Source: Lachnospiraceae bacterium (GTDB taxonomy: Bacteria; Bacillota; Clostridia; Lachnospirales; Lachnospiraceae). Taken from it: DNA of 57,787 bases. Shown one piece after another: positions 53,003 through 57,787 of the stretch. How positions within the stretch are numbered: position 1 is the stretch's first letter; each line of letters starts with the position of its first letter. The notes below the pieces were generated by a model. The model had not been told where the DNA came from and ran no database searches. It saw nothing but the letters and a program-made list of their open reading frames with translations. The stretch is taken from contig JAFXQK010000043.1 in NCBI GenBank assembly GCA_017527205.1, positions 1 to 57,787 of the forward strand, in the 5' to 3' direction. The translations under genes were made by a program, and so were the position numbers.

Positions 53003-54043
53003 ATGGCGGTAGAGGTACGGAATTTTGGAACGGCAAAGGATGGCCGTGAAATCAAACTATTTACAATCAAGAATAAGAAGGGCATGCAGGCGGCCGTGAC
53101 GAACATCGGTGCCATTCTGGTGAGACTGCTTGTTCCGGATGCAAGAGGAACCTTGGATGATCTTGTCCTGGGCTTTGATTCGGGCGAGGAGTATTATGAT
53201 AACGGCAGTTTTTTTGGCGCCGTAATCGGTCCCAATGCAAATCGCATTGGAGGCGCAAGCTTTGAAATTGACGGCGTAAAGTATCAGCTGGCGGTAAATG
53301 ACGGGCCTAACAACCTGCACAGTGATTTTGAAAAGGGTTATCACAAGGCCATCTGGGATGCTCAGGTCGGCGAAAACAGTGTATCCTTCTCTTTGGAGGA
53401 CACGGATGGAAACATGGGCTTCCCCGGAAACAAAAAGATTCAGGTGACTTATACGCTGGATGAGAATCATGGTCTGGAGCTTCATTATCATGCAAGCAGT
53501 GATAAAAAGACGGTTCTTAATTTGACGAATCATTCGTATTTTAATTTGGACGGGCACGGCTCGGGAACGATTGAGGATCATGAACTGACCTTGAACTGCA
53601 GCAAATATACGCCCGTGGTTCGCGGCGCCATTCCGACCGGAGAACAGGCACCGGTTGCAGGAACATTTATGGATTTTACGCAGTCTAAGGTGATTGGCAA
53701 AGAAATCAATGAGCCCTGGGAGCAGCTGCTTTTGACGAAGGGCTATGATCACAACTGGATCATTGACGGCGCAGACGGCACGCTTCGCCAGATAGCCACG
53801 GTGAAGGGACCTAAAAGCGGGCGCGTGATGAAGGTTTATACGACGCTTCCCGGCGTACAGTTCTATGCGGGTAACTGCATTGCCCCCGTAAAGGGAAAGG
53901 ATGGAGTCAACTACGCACCCCGCATGGGTCTATGCCTTGAGACCCAGTATTATCCTGACACGGTTCATCAGCCGGAATTCCCCTCCTGCATCTTCGGGGA
54001 GGGCAGGGAATATGATTCCGTGACGGTTTATCGCTTTGAATAA
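53003..54043 (+). CDS. galM: Aldose 1-epimerase (galactose mutarotase), 346 aa
   Basis: Interconverts alpha and beta anomers of hexoses. Features: GPNANRIGGASFEIDG near 74-90, NDGPNNLHS near 97, the catalytic-type His in LTNHSYFNLDGHG near 174, and the catalytic Glu in LCLETQYYPDTVHQPEFPS near 309-327. An earlier ATG at 52985 exists, but GAGGAAGG at 52987-52994 serves ATG 53003, where the protein's natural start MAVEVRNFG lies. Follows recR by 30 bp. Confidence 0.93.
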   Translation: MAVEVRNFGTAKDGREIKLFTIKNKKGMQAAVTNIGAILVRLLVPDARGTLDDLVLGFDSGEEYYDNGSFFGAVIGPNANRIGGASFEIDGVKYQLAVNDGPNNLHSDFEKGYHKAIWDAQVGENSVSFSLEDTDGNMGFPGNKKIQVTYTLDENHGLELHYHASSDKKTVLNLTNHSYFNLDGHGSGTIEDHELTLNCSKYTPVVRGAIPTGEQAPVAGTFMDFTQSKVIGKEINEPWEQLLLTKGYDHNWIIDGADGTLRQIATVKGPKSGRVMKVYTTLPGVQFYAGNCIAPVKGKDGVNYAPRMGLCLETQYYPDTVHQPEFPSCIFGEGREYDSVTVYRFE

Positions 54044-54115
54044 GCCTTCAGAATGGTTCTGAGGCAGAATCCTGTCGAATTCTTTTAAGGAATCCACGAC
54101 AAAGAATGATAAAAA

Positions 54116-54167
54116 ACCTCCTATGCCAATGCTATGATGTAGCAAAAAGGCATGGGAGGTATTTTTT
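54116..54167 (+). promoter_or_regulatory. Hairpin hiding the ribosome site of the LysM gene, with a promoter in its loop
   Basis: ACCTCCTATGCC at 54116-54127 pairs with GGCATGGGAGGT at 54149-54160 (one T-G), followed by ATTTTTT directly ahead of the ATG. The right arm is the ribosome site. The loop holds an extended -10 (TGCTATGAT, TATGAT at 54133-54138), whose start near 54145 would omit the left arm. Read-through RNA from galM would form a terminator-like hairpin; RNA from the loop promoter would not. Confidence 0.65.
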
Positions 54168-55592
54168 ATGGATTTACCAAAAAACGTAACACAGATTGGC
54201 GAAGCGGATGCAGCGTGCAAGATTTACGTGGAGGATTACGTGGTTTCGTATTTGAAGCAACTCAATCCTCTTGCGAGGGACAAGACCATGGCAGCCGCAT
54301 TGTACGGGAAGAGAAAATCTGAGGATGGAAAGAACTATCTGTTTGTCTATGGCGCGGGAAAGCTGGACTTTATCCAAAAGGAGACGAAGCATCTCTCCCA
54401 GGCTCAGCTGCAGGAAATCGAGAGAATTCGCCGCATGTATTTTGCGGAATATGAGTTCTTGGGCTATCGCATTTTGGACGGGGAGATGGTGGAGGGCTTT
54501 CATGTCTGCGAGCAGGAGACTTGCAGATATGTCGCCGGTTATGCACAATTTTATGAGAAAAATGAGGCCATGTTATCTTATATGCTGGAATCAAGACAGG
54601 TAGAAGCAACGCCTGAGGCCGTCAACAATGAAAAATATGATGCCGCAAGAAATCGGCAGGAAAAGCGCAGGGCGAAATATACGCATCACTATGAGCCGCA
54701 GGAGGAAGAAACAGGAAACGCAAGGGCGCGGAAGGGCGGCCTGCAGGTCGCGGCTGTGGCTGTTTTGGCGTTGCTTTGCGCACTGGGACTTGCCATGAAT
54801 TCCTCCGTCTTGGAGGAGCATGGAATTTCCTGGGACAAGCTAAAGACCGAGTTTCGGGAGAAAAAGCTATCGGGTTTGACGGCGGTTTCCGGGCAGAGCG
54901 TGGTGATTGATGAAGAAACGGAGACTACGGCGACGGCAGCACTTGGAAAGGCGGAGGTTGGTGAACCTAAGATGGCCGGGAAACCAGAGGGCAGCGGAAG
55001 CGTCGCAGAGCTTTCAAGGCAGGATGGAGAGGAAGGCCAGGCGGGAGAAGCAAGCCAGCAGGCGGCGCAAGGCCAGGCGGGAGAAGCAAGCCAGCAGGCG
55101 GCGCAAGGCCAGGCGGGAGAAACAAGCCAGCAGGCGGCGCAAGGCCAGGCGGGAGAAGCAAGCCAGCAGGCGGCGCAAGGCCAGGCGGGAGAAGCAAGCC
55201 AACAGGCGGCACAAGGCCAGGCTGGTGCGGAGCAAACACAAAAGAGCGTGACGGCAGATGGAACGAAGCAGGAAGGAAAGGATATGACGAAAACGGACAC
55301 GCAGGAAGGGCAAAACGCGGCAGGAAATGGAGCTTTGGGAGAAAAGAAAAGTACGGAAGCTGATGGGCAGAAGGATAATGGAACGACGGGAACGGCAGAA
55401 GCCAACGGGCAGAAGGATGGCAAGGAGGCACAGAGGCAGCCGGAAATCTATGTTGTTTGCGCGGGTGACACCTTGACGGGAATCAGTATTCGAACCTACG
55501 GAAGTGAAAAATACATAAAAACGATATGCCAGTACAATTCCATTAAGAACCCGGATGAAATTAAAATCGGACAAAAAATAATTCTACCATAA
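54168..55592 (+). CDS. LysM-domain protein with internal 12-residue repeats, 474 aa
   Basis: A cytoplasmic N-terminal domain (1-140) of unknown family has ALYGKRKSEDGKNYLFVYGAG and YEFLGYRILDGEMVEGFHV. A membrane helix (QVAAVAVLALLCALGLAM near 194-212) is followed by an acidic outer region, five copies of GQAGEASQQAAQ (residues 290-349), another Gly/Gln/Lys-rich stretch, and a C-terminal LysM domain near 425-474 (YVVCAGDTLTGISIRTYGSEKYI...NPDEIKIGQKIILP). LysM binds peptidoglycan; the repeats probably form a flexible spacer through the wall. The role is inferred. Expression may be set by the hairpin at 54116. Confidence 0.82.
   Translation: MDLPKNVTQIGEADAACKIYVEDYVVSYLKQLNPLARDKTMAAALYGKRKSEDGKNYLFVYGAGKLDFIQKETKHLSQAQLQEIERIRRMYFAEYEFLGYRILDGEMVEGFHVCEQETCRYVAGYAQFYEKNEAMLSYMLESRQVEATPEAVNNEKYDAARNRQEKRRAKYTHHYEPQEEETGNARARKGGLQVAAVAVLALLCALGLAMNSSVLEEHGISWDKLKTEFREKKLSGLTAVSGQSVVIDEETETTATAALGKAEVGEPKMAGKPEGSGSVAELSRQDGEEGQAGEASQQAAQGQAGEASQQAAQGQAGETSQQAAQGQAGEASQQAAQGQAGEASQQAAQGQAGAEQTQKSVTADGTKQEGKDMTKTDTQEGQNAAGNGALGEKKSTEADGQKDNGTTGTAEANGQKDGKEAQRQPEIYVVCAGDTLTGISIRTYGSEKYIKTICQYNSIKNPDEIKIGQKIILP
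55035..55214 (+). repeat. Five tandem 36-bp repeats in the LysM gene
   Basis: Units begin at 55035, 55071, 55107, 55143 and 55179, each encoding GQAGEASQQAAQ (Thr for Ala in the third). A partial sixth begins at 55215. Near-identity at the DNA level suggests recent copy-number change. In frame, so the protein length varies in 12-residue steps. Confidence 0.9.
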
Positions 55593-55603
55593 ATGATAAG
55601 TTA

Positions 55604-55612
55604 TGATATAAT
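55604..55612 (+). promoter_or_regulatory. Extended -10 promoter ahead of the DUF5711-like gene
   Basis: TGATATAAT, with TATAAT at 55607-55612; no good -35 (CTACCA at 55584-55589 is weak). The transcript would begin near 55619 and include the mini-hairpin CGTGCC-gaa-GGCACG at 55626-55640. Confidence 0.5.
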
Positions 55613-55625
55613 TGTCAGCGAGGGA

Positions 55626-55640
55626 CGTGCCGAAGGCACG
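55626..55640 (+). repeat. GAA-loop mini-hairpin
   Basis: CGTGCC-gaa-GGCACG, a perfect 6-bp stem of the same kind as the three at 34718-34764. It lies in the leader of the DUF5711-like gene. Confidence 0.55.
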
Positions 55641-55699
55641 CCATAAAAAGTTTGAGAATTATGAAATGACGTAAACTTATTTTCGAAAGAGGATTTGCA

Positions 55700-56908
55700 A
55701 TGGCAAAGATAACAAATTTCAATGAGGAACGCGAGAAGAGAAGAAGTGATGCCAGGGAAAGACAAGATCAGGCAGAACAGAAAATTGCAAGGCATAAGCT
55801 GTTTCGCCTGATCCGCATTCTTGTGATTATTACCATTCTTGTTGGCACCGGCATTTTTATGTATGTCAGATATCGCGGGAAAATATATGTGGGATATGAC
55901 GTCATCAATTCCGTGGAGAGGACAAAGGTGGATGGCGCAAAGGACGTCAAGCTGGGGAACTCCGTACTGACTTATAGCCGAGATGGCGCACACAGCGTTG
56001 ACGTGAAGGGTGTCATGACATGGAACCAAAGCTTTGAAATCCAGGACATTCAGCTTGCCATCTGCAGAAATGTCTGCGCCATCTGTGGATATAACGGGCA
56101 TGAAATTTTTGTACAGAGCTCGGAGAATCAGCTGGGGCAGATTCAGACAAACCTGCCGATTAAAAACCTTACGGTGGCAGCGACGGGAAGGGTGACGGCC
56201 GTACTTGAGGACACGAACGTCATGTGGCTGAACACCTATGAACCAAGTGGGCAGAACATTTATGAAGGACAGTTTCACATGAGTCAGAGCGGTTACCCCT
56301 GTGCAATTTCCCTTTCACCGAATGGGGATCTTTTGGCCGTAAGCTTTATCTTTGTGGAGGAAGGAAGCTATGTCACCAACATTGCATTCTATAATTATGG
56401 ACCCGTTGGTGATAATCAGAGTGATCAGCTGGTAAGCACCTTTACTTACCGCGACATGATTGTGCCGGAGATTCATTTCATGACAAACGGGGCAGCCTTT
56501 GCAGTCGCTGACAATCGATTGATGTTTTACTCCGGCGAGCAGGTTCCGACCACGAAGAAGGAGCACATTTTGGACAGGGAGATTAAAGCGGTTTATTATA
56601 ACCAGAATTATGTCGGGCTCATTTTTGCCTCAGACCGCGCAGATGCAAAGTACGTGCTTAGGATTTATGATACTGCGGGAGAGAATGTCGCTGAGCGGTA
56701 TTTTGACATGGATTATTTAGGAGTGTTTTTTGAACAGGGAACCTACGCACTTTATAATAGTACGGATTGTATGATTTATACCATGGCGGGGGGATGCAAG
56801 TACGAAGGAAAGTTTGATAAGCCGATTTCCTTAATGCTTCCGACGGAGACGCCTTACCGATATCGCGTGGTAACGGATACTTCCATTGATACGATCCAAC
56901 TGAAATAA
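55700..56908 (+). CDS. DUF5711-like membrane-anchored protein, 402 aa
   Basis: A charged N-terminal cytoplasmic part of about 35 residues (EREKRRSDARERQDQAEQK) precedes one membrane helix (ILVIITILVGTGIFMYV), then a large external beta-rich region with GYDVINSVERTKVDGAKDV, YSRDGAHSVDVKGVMTWN, ISLSPNGDLLAVSF and DREIKAVYYNQNYVGLIF, suggesting a beta-propeller. This matches the DUF5711 proteins of Lachnospiraceae as I remember them. Function unknown; an envelope role is likely next to the LysM and CvpA genes. AAAGAGGA precedes the ATG. Confidence 0.75.
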   Translation: MAKITNFNEEREKRRSDARERQDQAEQKIARHKLFRLIRILVIITILVGTGIFMYVRYRGKIYVGYDVINSVERTKVDGAKDVKLGNSVLTYSRDGAHSVDVKGVMTWNQSFEIQDIQLAICRNVCAICGYNGHEIFVQSSENQLGQIQTNLPIKNLTVAATGRVTAVLEDTNVMWLNTYEPSGQNIYEGQFHMSQSGYPCAISLSPNGDLLAVSFIFVEEGSYVTNIAFYNYGPVGDNQSDQLVSTFTYRDMIVPEIHFMTNGAAFAVADNRLMFYSGEQVPTTKKEHILDREIKAVYYNQNYVGLIFASDRADAKYVLRIYDTAGENVAERYFDMDYLGVFFEQGTYALYNSTDCMIYTMAGGCKYEGKFDKPISLMLPTETPYRYRVVTDTSIDTIQLK

Positions 56909-57009
56909 TGCCTGGTTTCCGCAGTGATTTTAATGCGTGATATGGAGTACTGGAAAGAGATGATTCACTTAGACGGAACAAATGAAAAGGCACAAGGGAG
57001 GAGATAAAC

Positions 57010-57516
57010 ATGAATCTTTTGCTGATTGCGGTACTTGCCGTGCTGATCATAAAGATTCGAAGCGGATATAAAAGGGGAATGGTGAAGGAAGTCATTATGC
57101 TCGCTTCCCTGATCATCCTTTGCATTACCGTGGCTCTGATCACGAATGCCATGAAGAGCTACCAGCAGGGTCAGATTTTCAATACCATACTTATGGTATT
57201 CATGCTGACGATTCTTGGCGTCGTTCAATTCGTGCTAAAGCCGGTCTTTTTCTCGGCAAAATTGGTGGTAGAGCTTCCAATTGTCAGCTGGGCGGATAAG
57301 ATGCTGGGTATTCTTGTCGGAATTCTGGAGACGATACTGCTTCTGTGGACGCTGGATTTCTTTGTCATGATTATGGACATGGGTGGGATCAGCGAACAGA
57401 TTTTAGAGTGGACAAGGAGCAACCTTGTCCTGAAATGGTTTTTTGAGAATAACTATTTGGCTTACTTCCTTCAGACGATTAGCCAAAAAGTAAGCTTTCT
57501 TCCACACCTTTTGTAA
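57010..57516 (+). CDS. cvpA: CvpA family membrane protein, 168 aa
   Basis: Four hydrophobic segments: near 2-14 (LLLIAVLAVLIIKI), 28-48, 55-80 and 95-120 (MLGILVGILETILLLWTLDFFVM). The GYKRGMVKEV sequence after the first helix is the CvpA signature. In E. coli CvpA is needed for colicin V production; in Firmicutes its role is uncertain. GGGAGGAG is an excellent ribosome site. About 100 bases separate it from the previous gene, with no feature recognised there. Confidence 0.8.
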   Translation: MNLLLIAVLAVLIIKIRSGYKRGMVKEVIMLASLIILCITVALITNAMKSYQQGQIFNTILMVFMLTILGVVQFVLKPVFFSAKLVVELPIVSWADKMLGILVGILETILLLWTLDFFVMIMDMGGISEQILEWTRSNLVLKWFFENNYLAYFLQTISQKVSFLPHLL

Positions 57517-57553
57517 TTTTTTGAAAAACCATTGAAAATTTTTTAAAAAGCTG

Positions 57554-57582
57554 TTGACAACAGGATTTAGCCGTGGTATTAT
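57554..57582 (+). promoter_or_regulatory. Strong rRNA promoter with AT-rich upstream element
   Basis: TTGACA at 57554-57559, 17-bp spacer, TATTAT at 57577-57582 with TG before it (TGGTATTAT). The A/T-rich stretch 57517-57550 upstream fits an UP element. Expected start near 57589. Confidence 0.85.
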
Positions 57583-57588
57583 AACAAA

Positions 57589-57768
57589 GCTGTCGCAAAG
57601 AACTGAGACGGCAACGCACCTTGATAAGTAAACAACAATGCAACCCTGAAGATTCCAGAGAGAAGGCTCTTAGGCAGCCTGATTTCTGAGATTTCAGAGA
57701 ACGAATACCTAAACAAGAACAGTAAAAGCCAGATTAACAAGTAACGTTGATCCGGCCGGAAAAAACTT
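57589..57768 (+). other. rRNA operon leader
   Basis: About 180 bases between the promoter and the 16S gene. GCACCTTGATAAGTAAACAAC near 57616-57636 resembles the conserved spacer sequence of Clostridia rRNA operons. A CCGGCCGG palindrome lies at 57752-57759. No protein-coding frame of note. Confidence 0.6.
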
Positions 57769-57787
57769 TTTATTGAGAGTTTGATCC
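57769..57787 (+). rRNA. rrs: 16S ribosomal RNA, 5' end (partial)
   Basis: The window ends TTTATTGAGAGTTTGATCC, the conserved start of bacterial 16S rRNA (GAGAGTTTGATCCTGG). Only about 19 bases are present; the exact mature 5' end is approximate. Confidence 0.85.

Noticed and set aside
54044..54070. Terminator after galM
   Set aside because: A GCCTTCAGAA/TTCTGAGGC stem exists but no U-tract follows; the hairpin at 54116 is the better candidate.
55035..55250. CRISPR array
   Set aside because: Repeats are directly adjacent and in frame with no spacers.
54689..55423. Pro/Ala/Ser-rich minus-strand frame over the LysM repeats
   Set aside because: Produced by the 36-bp repeat read backwards; no start signal.

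Overview
The window looks like chromosomal DNA of a low-to-mid-GC Firmicute of class Clostridia, most likely a Lachnospiraceae member. This rests on gene types and signals: strong Shine-Dalgarno sequences and sigma-A type promoters, a T-box in front of an archaeal-type proS, a MecA-like adaptor, DUF1846 and DUF5711-type proteins, and a dnaX-ybaB-recR block. Genus is not resolved. No transposase, integrase, phage gene or CRISPR array was seen.

Layout. (1) 1-7722: the 3' end of kptA, a degenerate ~37-bp tandem repeat, then a tightly packed plus-strand run of small-molecule enzymes (alpha/beta hydrolase, two SAM methyltransferases, GNAT, a CPT-like kinase, Nudix, metallophosphoesterase, two SGNH hydrolases). 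(2) 7789-14206: two half-size ABC exporters, each with an unusual N-terminal PH-like region and zinc ribbon, flanking a DUF1854 gene; a ~160-nt imperfect palindrome lies between the first exporter and DUF1854. A mecA-like gene follows. (3) 14317-15540, minus strand: an RluA-type pseudouridine synthase with two low-complexity insertions. (4) 15670-34306: a surface polysaccharide locus of 16 genes behind one good promoter: aminotransferase, phosphoglycosyl transferase, two ATP-grasp proteins (one fused to GNAT), nine glycosyltransferases, a Wzy/ligase-like membrane protein and a Wzm/Wzt-type ABC exporter. Much of it is visibly more AT-rich than its flanks.

(5) 34385-43963: housekeeping. A T-box-controlled proS with an exonuclease-like gene, a convergent D,D-carboxypeptidase, trmB, a DUF1846 gene and ftsH, separated by clear bidirectional terminators and promoters. 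(6) 44122-48899: a 1192-residue membrane sensor (ECF-S-like membrane domain, two-component-type beta-propeller, Y_Y_Y domain, TM, HD-GYP) overlapping a membrane-anchored BMP-family binding protein. This is the best candidate here for an undescribed signalling system. (7) 48970-57516: tRNA-Ser(CGA), a phosphofructokinase, dnaX-ybaB-recR, galM, a LysM protein with a 36-bp repeat tract, a DUF5711-like protein and a CvpA family protein. (8) 57554-57787: a strong rRNA promoter with AT-rich upstream element, the leader, and the first bases of a 16S rRNA gene cut by the window end.

How the parts work together: the polysaccharide locus encodes its own initiating transferase, chain assembly, modification and export. 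The ABC/DUF1854 trio probably forms a heterodimeric exporter. The HD-GYP/BMP pair probably couples an extracellular small ligand to cyclic-di-GMP breakdown. All functions are inferred from sequence reading alone; no database search was run.
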